From Rutidosis leptorrhynchoides (Eukaryota > Streptophyta > Magnoliopsida > Asterales > Asteraceae): a DNA stretch of 64,000 nucleotides. Location of the stretch: contig NC_092333.1 of the NCBI RefSeq assembly GCF_046630445.1, positions 717,146,001 through 717,210,000 of the forward strand, written 5' to 3'. Positions 12,184 to 22,031 of the stretch are shown here, one piece after another. Below the pieces are notes generated by a model. It was not told the origin of the DNA. It ran no database searches and saw nothing but the letters and a program-made list of their open reading frames with translations. A program made the translations under genes and the position numbers. Position 1 is the stretch's first letter. Every line of letters starts with the position of its first letter.

Positions 12184-15100
12184 TGAAATGTCCCGTTCTT
12201 ATTGATTAAAAACGTTCCATATTAATTGATTTCGTTGCGAGGTTTTGACCTCTATATGAGACGTTTTTCAAAGACTGCATTCATTTTTAAAACAAACCAT
12301 AACCTTTATTTCATAAATAAAGGTTTAAAAAGCTTTACGTAGATTATCAAATAATGATAATCTAAAATATCCTGTTTACACACGACCATTACATAATGGT
12401 TTACAATACAAATATGTTACATCGAAATCAGTTTCTTGAATGCAGTTTTTACACAATATCATACAAACATGGACTCCAAATCTTGTCCTTATTTTAGTAT
12501 GCAACAGCGGAAGCTCTTAATATTCACCTGAGAATAAACATGCTTTAAACGTCAACAAAAATGTTGGTGAGTTATAGGTTTAACCTATATATATCAAATC
12601 GTAACAATAGACCACAAGATTTCATATTTCAATACACATCCCATACATAGAGATAAAAATCATTCATATGGTGAACACCTGGTAACCGACAATAACAAGA
12701 TGCATATATAAGAATATCCCCATCATTCCGGGACACCCTTCGGATATGATATAAATTTCGAAGTACTAAAGCATCCGGTACTTCGGATGGGGTTTGTTAG
12801 GCCCAATAGATCTATCTTTAGGATTCGCGTCAATTAGGGTGTCTGTTCCCTAATTCTTAGATTACCAGACTTAATAAAAAGGGGCATATTCGATTTCGAT
12901 AATTCAACCATAGAATGTAGTTTCACGTACTTGTGTCTATTTTGTAAATCATTTATAAAACCTGCATGTATTCTCATCCCAAAAATATTAGATTTTAAAA
13001 GTGGGACTATAACTCACTTTCACAGATTTTTACTTCGTCGGGAAGTAAGACTTGGCCACTGTTGATTCACGAACCTATAACAATATATACATATATATTA
13101 AAGTATGTTCAAAATATATTTACAACACTTTTAATATATTTTGATGTTTTAAGTTTATTAAGTCAGCTGTCCTCGTTAGTAACCTATAACTAGTTGTCCA
13201 CAGTTAGATGTACAGAAATAAATCGATAAATATTATCTTGAATCAATCCACGACCCAGTGTATATGTATCTCAGTATTGATCACAACTCAAACTATATAT
13301 ATTTTGGAATCAACCTCAACCCTGTATAGCTAACTCCAACATTCACATATAGAGTGTCTATGGTTGTTCCGAAATATATATAGATGTGTCGACATGATAG
13401 GTCGAAACATTGTATACGTGTCTATGGTATCTCAAGATTACATAATATACAATACAAGTTGATTAAGTTATGGTTGGAATAGATTTGTTACCAATTTTCA
13501 CGTAGCTAAAATGAGAAAAATTATCCAATCTTGTTTTACCCATAACTTCTTCATTTTAAATCCGTTTTGAGTGAATCAAATTGCTATGGTTTCATATTGA
13601 ACTATATTTTATGAATCTAAACAGAAAAAGTATAGGTTTATAGTCGGAAAAATAAGTTACAAGTCGTTTTTGTAAAGGTAGTCATTTCAGTCGAAAGAAC
13701 GACGTCTAGATGACCATTTTAGAAAACATACTTCCACTTTGAGTTTAACCATAATTTTTGGATATAGTTTCATGTTCATAATAAAAATCATTTTCTCAGA
13801 ATAACAACTTTTAAATCAAAGTTTATCATAGTTTTTAATTAACTAACCCAAAACAGCCCGCGGTGTTACTACGACGGCGTAAATCCGGTTTTACGGTGTT
13901 TTCGTGTTTCCAGGTTTTAAATCATTAAGTTAGCATATCATATAGATATAGAACATGTGTTTAGTTGATTTTAAAAGTCAAGTTAGAAGGATTAACTTTT
14001 GTTTGCGAACAAGTTTAGAATTAACTAAACTATGTTCTAGTGATTACAAGTTTAAACCTTCGAATAAGATAGCTTTATATGTATGAATCGAATGATGTTA
14101 TGAACATCATTACTACCTTAATTTCCTTGGATAAACCTACTGGAAAGGAGAAAAATGGATCTAGCTTCAATGGATCCTTGGATGGCTCGAAGTTCTTGAA
14201 GCAGAATCATGACACGAAAACAAGTTCAAGTAAGATCATCACTTGAAATAAGATTGTTATAGTTATAGAAATTGAACCAAAGTTTGAATATGATTATTAC
14301 CTTGTATTAGAATGATAACCTACTGTAAGAAACAAAGATTTCTTGAGGTTGGATGATCACCTTACAAGATTGGAAGTGAGCTAGCAAACTTGAAAGTATT
14401 CTTGATTTTATGAAACTAGAACTTTTGGAATTTATGAAGAACACTTAGAACTTGAAGATAGAACTTGAGAGAGATCAATTAGATGAAGAAAATTGAAGAA
14501 TGAAAGTGTTTGTAGGTGTTTTTGGTCGTTGGTGTATGGATTAGATATAAAGGATATGTAATTTTGTTTTCATGTAAATAAGTCATGAATGATTACTCAT
14601 ATTTTTGTAATTTTATGAGATATTTCATGCTAGTTGCCAAATGATGGTTCCCACATGTGTTAGGTGACTCACATGGGCTGCTAAGAGCTGATAATTGGAG
14701 TGTATATACCAATAGTACATACATCTAAAAGCTGTGTATTGTACGAGTACGAATACGGGTGCATACGAGTAGAATTGTTGATGAAACTGAACGAGGATGT
14801 AATTGTAAGCATTTTTGTTAAGTAGAAGTATTTTGATAAGTGTATTGAAGTCTTTCAAAAGTGTATAAATACATATTAAAACACTACATGTATATACATT
14901 TTAACTGAGTCGTTAAGTCATCGTTAGTCGTTACATGTAAGTGTTGTTTTGAAACCTTTAGGTTAACGATCTTGTTAAATGTTGTTAACCCAATGTTTAT
15001 AATATCAAATGAGATTTTAAATTATTATATTATCATGATATTATCATGTATGAATATCTCTTAATATGATATATATACATTAAATGTCTTTACAACGATA

Positions 15101-15436
15101 ATCGTTACATATATGTCTCGTTTAAAAATCATTAAGTTAGTAGTCTTGTTTTTACATATGTAGTTCATTGTTAATATACTTTATGATATGTTTTCTTATC
15201 ATAGTATCATGTTAACTATATATATATATATCCATATATATGTCATCATATAGTTTTTACAAGTTTTAACGTTCGTGAATCACCGATCAACTTGGGTGGT
15301 CAATTGTCTATATGAAACATATTTCAATTAATCAAGTCTTAAAAAGTTTGATTGCTTAACATGTTGGAAACATTTAATCATGTAAATATCAATCTCAATT
15401 AATATATATAAACATGGAAAAGTTCGGGTCACTACA
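12184..15436 (-). repeat. 3' LTR of Tekay element B
   Basis: TGAAATG...CACTACA, 3253 bases, next to the pol end and polypurine region at 15437. It is nearly identical to the partner at 22032-25288. By eye I find about six substitutions plus a difference in the TA repeat near 15215. Confidence 0.93.
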
Positions 15437-15475
15437 GTACCTACCCGTTAAATAAATTTCGTCCCGAAATTTTAA
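15437..15475 (-). other. Polypurine-tract region of Tekay B
   Basis: Between the gag-pol stop codon and the 3' LTR, the coding strand reads AAATTTCGGGACGAAATTT and then AACGGGTAGGTAC directly against the LTR. The same block precedes the LTR in elements A (7657-7691) and D (56162-56200). The position is right for the plus-strand primer, although the tract is not a pure purine run. Confidence 0.6.
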
Positions 15476-18400
15476 GCTGTTGAAGGTGTTGACGAATCTT
15501 CTGGAAATAGATGCGGGTATTTCTTCTTCATCTGATCTTCATGCTCCCAGGTGAACTCGGGTCCTCTACGAGCATTCCATCGAACCTTAACAATTGGTAT
15601 CTTGTTTTGCTTAAGTCTTTTAACCTCACGATCCATTATTTCGACGGGTTCTTCGATGAATTGAAGTTTTTCGTTGATTTGGATTTCATCTAACGGAATA
15701 GTGAGATCTTCTTTAGCAAAACATTTCTTTAAATTCGAGACGTGGAAAGTGTTATGTACAGCCGTGAGTTGTTGAGGTAACTCTAGTCGGTAAGCTACTG
15801 GTCCGACACGATCAATAATCTTGAATGGTCCAATATACCTTGGATTTAATTTCCCTCGTTTACCAAATCGAACAACGCCTTTCCAAGGTGCAACTTTAAG
15901 CATGACCATCTCTCCAATTTCAAATTCTATATCTTTTCTTTTAATGTCAGCGTAGCTCTTTTGTCGACTTTGGGCGGTTTTCAACCGTTGTTGAATTTGG
16001 ATGATCTTCTCGGTAGTTTCTTGTATAATCTCCGGACCCGTAATCTGTCTATCCCCCACTTCACTCCAACAAATTGGAGACCTGCACTTTCTACCATAAA
16101 GTGCTTCAAACGGCGCCATCTCAATGCTTGAATGGTAGCTGTTGTTGTAGGAAAATTCTGCTAACGGTAGATGTCGATCCCAACTGTTTCCGAAATCAAT
16201 AACACATGCTCGTAGCATGTCTTCAAGAGTTTGTATCGTCCTTTCGCTCTGCCCATCAGTTTGTGGATGATAGGCAGTACTCATGTCTAGACGAGTTCCT
16301 AATGCTTGCTGTAATGTCTGCCAGAATCTTGAAATAAATCTGCCATCCCTATCAGAGATAATAGAGATTGGTATTCCATGTCTGGAGACGACTTCCTTCA
16401 AATACAGTCGTGCTAACTTCTCCATCTTGTCATCTTCTCTTATTGGTAGGAAGTGTGCTGATTTGGTGAGACGATCAACTATTACCCAAATAGTATCAAA
16501 ACCACTTGCAGTCCTTGGCAATTTAGTGATGAAATCCATGGTAATGTTTTCCCATTTCCATTCCAGGATTTCGGGTTGTTGAAGTAGACCTGATGGTTTC
16601 TGATGCTCAGCTTTGACCTTAGAACACGTCAAACATTCTCCTACGTATTTAGCAACATCGGCTTTCATACCCGGCCACCAAAAATGTTTCTTAAGATCCT
16701 TGTACATCTTCCCCGTTCCAGGATGTATTGAGTATCTGGTTTTATGAGCTTCTCTAAGTACCATTTCTCTCATATCTCCAAATTTTGGTACCCAAATCCT
16801 TTCAGCCCTATACCGGGTTCCGTCTTCCCGAATATTAAGATGCTTCTCCGATCCTTTGGGTATTTCATCCTTTAAATTTCCCTCTTTTAAAACTCCTTGT
16901 TGCGCCTCCTTTATTTGAGTAGTAATGTTATTATGAATCATTATATTCATAGATTTTACTCGAATGGGTTCTCTGTCCTTCCTGCTCAAGGCATCGGCTA
17001 CCACATTTGCCTTCCCCGGGTGGTAACGAATCTCAAAGTCGTAATCATTCAATAATTCAATCCACCTACGCTGCCTCATATTCAGTTGTTTCTGATTAAA
17101 TATGTGTTGAAGACTTTTGTGGTCGGTATATATAATACTTTTGACCCCATATAAGTAGTGCCTCCAAGTCTTTAATGCAAAAACAACCGCGCCTAATTCC
17201 AAATCATGCGTCGTATAATTTTTTTCGTGAATCTTCAATTGTCTAGACGCATAAGCAATCACCTTCGTTCGTTGCATTAATACACAACCGAGACCTTGCT
17301 TTGATGCATCACAATAACTCACAAAATCATCATTCCCTTCAGGCAATGACAATATAGGTGCCGTAGTTAGCTTTTTCTTCAATAACTGAAACGCTTTCTC
17401 TTGTTCATCATTCCATTCAAATTTCTTCCCTTTATGCGTTAATGCAGTCAAGGGTTTTGCTATTCTGGAAAAGTCTTGGATGAACCTTCTGTAGTAACCA
17501 GCTAGTCCTAAAAACTGGCGTATGTGTTTCGGAGTTTTCGGGGTTTCCCACTTTTCAACAGTTTCTATCTTTGCCGGATCCACCTTAATACCTTCTTTGT
17601 TCACTATGTGACCGAGGAATTGAACTTCTTCCAACCAAAATGCACACTTTGAAAACTTAGCGTACAATTCTTCCTTCCTCAATACTTCTAACACCTTTCT
17701 CAAATGTTCACCGTGTTCTTGGTCATTCTTTGAGTAAATAAGTATGTCATCAATGAAAACAATGACAAACTTGTCAAGGTATGGTCCACACACTCGGTTC
17801 ATAAGGTCCATGAACACAGCTGGTGCATTAGTTAAACCAAACGGCATGACCATAAACTCGTAATGACCGTAACGTGTTCTGAAAGCAGTCTTTGGAATAT
17901 CATCTTCTTTCACCTGCATTTGATGATACCCGGAACGTAAGTCAATCTTTGAATAAACAGACGAGCCTTGTAGTTGATCAAATAAGTCGTCGATTCTCGG
18001 TAGTGGGTAGCGGTTCTTGATGGTAAGTTTGTTCAACTCTCGGTAGTCGATACACAACCTGAATGTACCATCTTTCTTCTTGACAAACAAAACAGGAGCT
18101 CCCCACGGTGATGTGCTTGGTCGAATGAAACCACGCTCTAAAAGTTCTTGTAATTGGCTTTGCAGTTCTTTCATCTCGCTGGGTGCGAGTCTGTAAGGAG
18201 CACGAGCTATTGGTGCAGCTCCTGGTACAAGATCTATTTGAAATTCAACGGATCGATGTGGGGGTAATCCCGGTAATTCTTTCGGAAATACATCGGGAAA
18301 TTCTTTTGCAATGGGAACATCATTGATGCTCTTTTCTTCAGTTTGTACTTTCTCGACGTGTGCTAGAACAGCATAGCAACCTTTTCTTATTAGTTTTTGT

Positions 18401-19773
18401 GCCTTCAAATTACTAATAAGATGTAGCTTCGTGTTGCCCTTTTCTCCGTACACCATTAAGGGTTTTCCTTTTTCTCGTATAATGCGAATTGCATTTTTGT
18501 AACAAACGATCTCCGCTTTCACTTCTTTCAACCAGTCCATACCGATTATCACATCAAAACTCCCTAACTCTACTGGTATCAAATCAATCTTAAATGTTTC
18601 GCTAACCAGTTTAATTTCTCGATTCCGACATATATTATCTGCTGAAATTAATTTACCATTTGCTAATTCGAGTAAAAATTTACTATCCAAAGGCGTCAAT
18701 GGACAACTTAATTTAGCACAAAAATCTCTACTCATATAGCTTCTATCCGCACCCGAATCAAATAAAACGTAAGCAGATTTATTGTCAATAAGAAACGTAC
18801 CCGTAACAAGCTCCGGGTCTTCCTGTGCCTCTACCGCATTAATATTGAAAACTCTTCCACGGCCTTGTCCATTCGTGTTCTCCTGGTTCGGGCAATTTCT
18901 AATAATGTGGCCTGGTTTTCCACATTTATAACAAACTACATTGGCATAACTTGCTCCGACACTACTTGCTCCGCCATTACTCGTTCCGACACCATTTGTT
19001 CCTTTCGTTCTGTTAACCCCTGGTCCGTAGACCTCACACTTCGCCGCGCTATGACCATTTCTTTTACACTTGTTGCAAAATTTGGTGCAGAACCCCGAGT
19101 GATTCTTTTCACACCTTTGGCATAGCTGCTTCTGATTGTTGTTGTTGTTGCGGTTATTATTGTTGTTGGGATGATTGTTGTAGTTGCTGTTGTTGTTGTT
19201 GTTGTTGTTGTTGGGCCGTTTGTTGTAGTTGCGATTGATGTTGCGATTGTTGGGATAATTGTTGCGATTATTGTTGTAATTGCTGTTGTTGTTGTATTGG
19301 TGATTCTTATCACCGTTTTCCTCCCACTTTCTTTTGACTTGCTTCACATTGGCCTCTTCAGCAGTCTGTTCTTTAATTCTTTCTTCAATCTGGTTCACTA
19401 GTTTGTGAGCCATTCTACATGCCTGTTGTATGGAGGCGGGCTCGTGTGAACTTATATCTTCTTGGATTCTTTCCGGTAATCCTTTCACAAATGCGTCGAT
19501 CTTCTCTTCCTCATCTTCGAATGCTCCCGGACACAATAGGCACAATTCTGTGAATCGTCTTTCGTACGTGGTAATATCAAATCCTTGGGTTCGTAACCCT
19601 CTAAGTTCTGTCTTGAGCTTATTGACCTCGGTTCTGGGACGGTACTTCTCGTTCATCAAGTGCTTGAATGCTGACCACGGTAGTGCGTACGCATCATCTT
19701 GTCCCACATGTTCTAGATAGGTATTCCACCATGTTAACGCAGAACCTGTGAAGGTATGCGTAGCGTACTTCAC
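15472..19773 (-). CDS. Tekay B Gag-Pol polyprotein (1433 aa downstream of an in-frame TAG)
   Basis: This is the replication polyprotein of element B. In order it shows: the end of the capsid domain (about residues 1-90); an asparagine-rich linker (about 150-215); three zinc-knuckle-like CX2C motifs (about 218-290, including [14 protein letters not shown]); aspartic protease with DSGADRSYM (about 339); reverse transcriptase with FIDDILIYS (about 673); RNase H with YCDAS; and integrase with an HHCC finger (about 1013-1055) and the D, D, E residues (MDFITK, SDRDGRF, QSERTIQ). It ends in a chromodomain ending YPHLF. The frame is open for 4.3 kb, typical of an intact Tekay pol. It lies in the same frame as the upstream gag start, separated only by TAG at 19780-19782. 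The first methionine used here is internal to capsid, so it is not a natural start. Confidence 0.92.
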   Translation of the reverse strand: MKYATHTFTGSALTWWNTYLEHVGQDDAYALPWSAFKHLMNEKYRPRTEVNKLKTELRGLRTQGFDITTYERRFTELCLLCPGAFEDEEEKIDAFVKGLPERIQEDISSHEPASIQQACRMAHKLVNQIEERIKEQTAEEANVKQVKRKWEENGDKNHQYNNNSNYNNNRNNYPNNRNINRNYNKRPNNNNNNNNSNYNNHPNNNNNRNNNNNQKQLCQRCEKNHSGFCTKFCNKCKRNGHSAAKCEVYGPGVNRTKGTNGVGTSNGGASSVGASYANVVCYKCGKPGHIIRNCPNQENTNGQGRGRVFNINAVEAQEDPELVTGTFLIDNKSAYVLFDSGADRSYMSRDFCAKLSCPLTPLDSKFLLELANGKLISADNICRNREIKLVSETFKIDLIPVELGSFDVIIGMDWLKEVKAEIVCYKNAIRIIREKGKPLMVYGEKGNTKLHLISNLKAQKLIRKGCYAVLAHVEKVQTEEKSINDVPIAKEFPDVFPKELPGLPPHRSVEFQIDLVPGAAPIARAPYRLAPSEMKELQSQLQELLERGFIRPSTSPWGAPVLFVKKKDGTFRLCIDYRELNKLTIKNRYPLPRIDDLFDQLQGSSVYSKIDLRSGYHQMQVKEDDIPKTAFRTRYGHYEFMVMPFGLTNAPAVFMDLMNRVCGPYLDKFVIVFIDDILIYSKNDQEHGEHLRKVLEVLRKEELYAKFSKCAFWLEEVQFLGHIVNKEGIKVDPAKIETVEKWETPKTPKHIRQFLGLAGYYRRFIQDFSRIAKPLTALTHKGKKFEWNDEQEKAFQLLKKKLTTAPILSLPEGNDDFVSYCDASKQGLGCVLMQRTKVIAYASRQLKIHEKNYTTHDLELGAVVFALKTWRHYLYGVKSIIYTDHKSLQHIFNQKQLNMRQRRWIELLNDYDFEIRYHPGKANVVADALSRKDREPIRVKSMNIMIHNNITTQIKEAQQGVLKEGNLKDEIPKGSEKHLNIREDGTRYRAERIWVPKFGDMREMVLREAHKTRYSIHPGTGKMYKDLKKHFWWPGMKADVAKYVGECLTCSKVKAEHQKPSGLLQQPEILEWKWENITMDFITKLPRTASGFDTIWVIVDRLTKSAHFLPIREDDKMEKLARLYLKEVVSRHGIPISIISDRDGRFISRFWQTLQQALGTRLDMSTAYHPQTDGQSERTIQTLEDMLRACVIDFGNSWDRHLPLAEFSYNNSYHSSIEMAPFEALYGRKCRSPICWSEVGDRQITGPEIIQETTEKIIQIQQRLKTAQSRQKSYADIKRKDIEFEIGEMVMLKVAPWKGVVRFGKRGKLNPRYIGPFKIIDRVGPVAYRLELPQQLTAVHNTFHVSNLKKCFAKEDLTIPLDEIQINEKLQFIEEPVEIMDREVKRLKQNKIPIVKVRWNARRGPEFTWEHEDQMKKKYPHLFPEDSSTPSTA
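19133..19320 (-). repeat. Trinucleotide-rich stretch encoding poly-asparagine linker of Gag
   Basis: The plus strand is rich in GTT/GTTGTT, giving runs of AAC/AAT codons on the coding strand (up to eight asparagines in a row, mixed with Tyr, Arg and Pro). It lies between capsid and the zinc knuckles. The same stretch occurs in Tekay D at about 63540-63710, so it belongs to the family and is prone to length change. Confidence 0.8.
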
Positions 19774-19779
19774 TTTGTC

Positions 19780-20046
19780 CTATTCAGTACACTTACTTAT
19801 GGCAAACACCGATTCAACCTTCTCGGTCCACCGTTTCAATCCGATCGGTCCTTCGGTTCCATCAAATTCCAATGGTTTGCAGGCAGTGAATTCTTTGTAG
19901 GTGCATCCTACACGATTTCCTGTACTGCTAGATCCAAGGTTATTGTTGGTATGTAGCGCAGCCTGTACTGCGGCTATGTTTGAAGCTAGAAAAGTACGGA
20001 ATTCCTCTTCATTCATATTCACGGTGTGTCGAGTAGTTGGTGCCAT
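19780..20046 (-). CDS. Tekay B Gag amino-terminal segment, ending at the TAG
   Basis: This is the start of Gag. The likely initiator is the ATG at 20044-20046 (MAPTTRHTVNMNEEEF), since acidic or charged short leaders after MAPTTR-type starts are common in this family. An in-frame ATG at 20080-20082 would add 12 mostly hydrophobic residues. The frame ends at TAG 19780-19782, one codon after SKCTE. The next codons ([10 protein letters not shown]) continue normal capsid sequence in the same frame, so the TAG splits a capsid domain rather than separating gag from pol. It is either a recent nonsense change or, less likely, a readthrough site. Confidence 0.8.
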   Translation of the reverse strand: MAPTTRHTVNMNEEEFRTFLASNIAAVQAALHTNNNLGSSSTGNRVGCTYKEFTACKPLEFDGTEGPIGLKRWTEKVESVFAISKCTE

Positions 20047-20183
20047 TTCCTTCAAAATAGTTAAATGGAACAAGTTAATCATACAGAATATTAAGAGTAG
20101 TTAATAGTATTTTGTAGCATAATATGAACTCATTTATAAAAGCTTTTTCTTCATATTAGCGTTTTATAAGTTTAAATTCGGGT

Positions 20184-20199
20184 AGTACCTACCCGTTAA
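20184..20199 (-). other. Second copy of the LTR-adjacent polypurine motif, upstream of gag
   Basis: AGTACCTACCCGTTAA here is identical to the 16 bases at 15436-15451 that span the pol-side edge of the 3' LTR. It lies between the F-box ORF and gag and forms part of a short hairpin (GGGTA...TACCC). It could act as a second plus-strand primer or be a relic of recombination. Neither role is shown. Confidence 0.5.
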
Positions 20200-20387
20200 G
20201 TTCATACTTAGTAGCTAATATACAATTCAACTACTACAATTCTATATGAAAAACTGATTATAATAATATTTCGCGTTCAAACTTTTATACAATATTTTAC
20301 AAACTTACAATACCGCTTATTTTACATAAAGCATGAAATATAGCACACAATAACTTTGATACAAGATAGTTGTGAAGACAATTCTAG

Positions 20388-21071
20388 CTAGTACACAAGT
20401 CGTTCAGCAAAGGCAATAAAGACACGTAATTCATACGTCCAGAAACAAGTCATGCATTCTGGTTTTACTAGGACTACTTCCCATCCTTGGTCTTGTGCAA
20501 CATAACCGTTATGGCCGTTGATAAGACAGCGTGTTGTAACGTCATCAAAGGGACGAGGGTTACGTAATGTCCAACAGTCCCGTAATAATCTAAAAACCTC
20601 ATTTCTTACCCCAGTTACCGACTCCGTCACTTGTGGAAACGTTTTGTTTAATAGTTGTAGCCCGATGTTCTTGTTCTCACTTTGGTGAGAAGCGAACATT
20701 ACTAATCCGTAAGCATAACATGCTTCTTTATGTTGCATGTTAGCCGCTTTTTCTAAATCACGAAGTCCAATATTCGGATATATTGAGTCAAAATAATTTC
20801 TTAACCCGTTGCGTAAAATAGCATTTGGGTTCCCCGCAATATATGCGTCAAAGTAAACACATCGTAACTTATGGGTTTCCCAATGTGATATCCCCCATCT
20901 TTCAAACGAAAGTCTCTTATAAACCAAGACATTCTTGGAACGTTCTTCGAATGTCTTACAAACTGATCTCGCCTTAAATAGTTGTGCCGAAGAATTCTGG
21001 CCAACTCTAGACAAGATTTCATCAATCATGTCTCCGGGTAGGTCTCTTAAAATATTGGGTTGTCTATCCAT
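20388..21071 (-). CDS. F-box protein carried inside Tekay element B (227 aa)
   Basis: The protein begins MDRQPNILRDLPGDMIDEILSR. Residues about 8-50 fit an F-box (LPxxxIDEILSRV...RSVCKTFEE), the SKP1-binding module of SCF ubiquitin ligases. The middle (about 75-135) has the GNPNAILRNGL and AANMQHKEACYAYGL pattern of the putative Arabidopsis F-box proteins At1g67623/At2g35280, with a Sel1-like repeat. The carboxy end has a CMTC motif near residue 205. It has an ATG start, a clean stop and no breaks. It lies in the sense direction between the 5' LTR and gag, 136 bases downstream of the acidic ORF and about 340 bases upstream of gag. Capture of a host gene by the element is the likely origin (inference). 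Substrate and activity are unknown. Confidence 0.85.
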   Translation of the reverse strand: MDRQPNILRDLPGDMIDEILSRVGQNSSAQLFKARSVCKTFEERSKNVLVYKRLSFERWGISHWETHKLRCVYFDAYIAGNPNAILRNGLRNYFDSIYPNIGLRDLEKAANMQHKEACYAYGLVMFASHQSENKNIGLQLLNKTFPQVTESVTGVRNEVFRLLRDCWTLRNPRPFDDVTTRCLINGHNGYVAQDQGWEVVLVKPECMTCFWTYELRVFIAFAERLVY

Positions 21072-21207
21072 TTTGTGTTTTTAAACTGTAAAATAGACAA
21101 GAGTTAGATTCATAAAAAAATACTTATTAATACAAGCAATTTTTACATATATCATAAAGCATAAGAACACTATATTACATATATTACACCACACGAATAC
21201 AACTATC

Positions 21208-21822
21208 TTATTCCGACTCGCTCGTTTCTTCTTCTTCGGTTTTGGTTCGTTTTGCCAAGTTTCTAGGGATATATGATGTTCCCCTAATACGAGCCGTCGT
21301 TGTCCACATTGGTTTAGAAAAACCTGGTGGTTTAGAGGTTCCCGGGTCATTGTTACAACTTAAGGACTTCGGGGGTTGACGATACATATAAAGTTCATCG
21401 GGGTTGGAATTAGATTTCTCTATTTTTATGCCCTTTCCCTTATTATTTTCTTTTGCCTTTTTAAATTCAGTTGGGGTAATTTCTATAACATCATCGGAAT
21501 TCTCGTCGGAATCCGATTCATCGGAGAATTGGTAATCCTCCCAATATTTTGCTTCCTTGGCGGAAACACCATTAACCATAATTAACTTTGGTCGGTTGGT
21601 TGAGGATTTTCTGTTACTTAACCGTTTTATTATTTCCCCCACCGGTTCTATTTCTTCATCCGGTTCCGATTCTTCTTCCGGTTCCGATTCTTCTTCCGGT
21701 TCCGACTCTTCTTCCGGTTCCTCTTCGGGAACTTGTGAATCAGTCCACAAATCATTCCAATTTACATTTGACTCTTCATTATTATTAGGTGAGTCAATGG
21801 GACTTGTTCTAGAGGTAGACAT
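21208..21822 (-). CDS. Acidic, probably disordered protein inside Tekay element B (204 aa)
   Basis: I do not recognise a family. The protein starts MSTSRTSPIDSPNNNEESN and has an acidic block of near-repeats of EPEEES (about residues 33-60). A second acidic run, SDESDSDENSDD, is followed at once by VIEIT, which resembles a SUMO-interacting motif preceded by acids. Next come a lysine-rich stretch (KKAKENNKGKGIKIEK) and an ETSESE end. No membrane segment or signal peptide is visible. It is the first ORF after the primer site in element B and reads in the same direction as the F-box ORF and gag-pol. The DNA has an 18-base unit repeated about three times at 21655-21720, which could change length easily. 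A role as a nuclear or regulatory partner is speculation. Confidence 0.7.
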   Translation of the reverse strand: MSTSRTSPIDSPNNNEESNVNWNDLWTDSQVPEEEPEEESEPEEESEPEEESEPDEEIEPVGEIIKRLSNRKSSTNRPKLIMVNGVSAKEAKYWEDYQFSDESDSDENSDDVIEITPTEFKKAKENNKGKGIKIEKSNSNPDELYMYRQPPKSLSCNNDPGTSKPPGFSKPMWTTTARIRGTSYIPRNLAKRTKTEEEETSESE

Positions 21823-22017
21823 CTATCACATAATATCAAACACGTTAAGAGATTAATATATCACATAATATTCATATGTTAAAAATATATAGTTTCCAAC
21901 AAAAATGTTAAGCAATCATTTTTAAAGAAAACACGGTCGAAGTCCAGACTCACTAATGCACCCTAACAAACTCGATAAGACACACTAATGCAAATTTTCT
22001 GGTTCTCTAAGACCAAC

Positions 22018-22029
22018 GCTCGGATACCA
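22018..22029 (-). other. Primer-binding site of Tekay B
   Basis: On the coding strand TGGTATCCGAGC begins two bases after the 5' LTR. It matches the initiator-methionine tRNA primer sequence TGGTATCAGAGC except at one base. The match and position support its use for first-strand priming. Confidence 0.8.
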
Positions 22030-22031
22030 AC

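Noticed and set aside
16283-16582. Plus-strand ORFs opposite Tekay B gag-pol (15511-15693, 16283-16582, 18865-19125, 19171-19720)
   Set aside because: They are antisense shadows of the polyprotein; the same shadow appears opposite Tekay D.
18936-19313. Thr/Ile-rich ORF of 125 aa, and a similar one at 63205-63723
   Set aside because: Out-of-frame reading of the AAC/AAT repeat that encodes the Gag asparagine linker.
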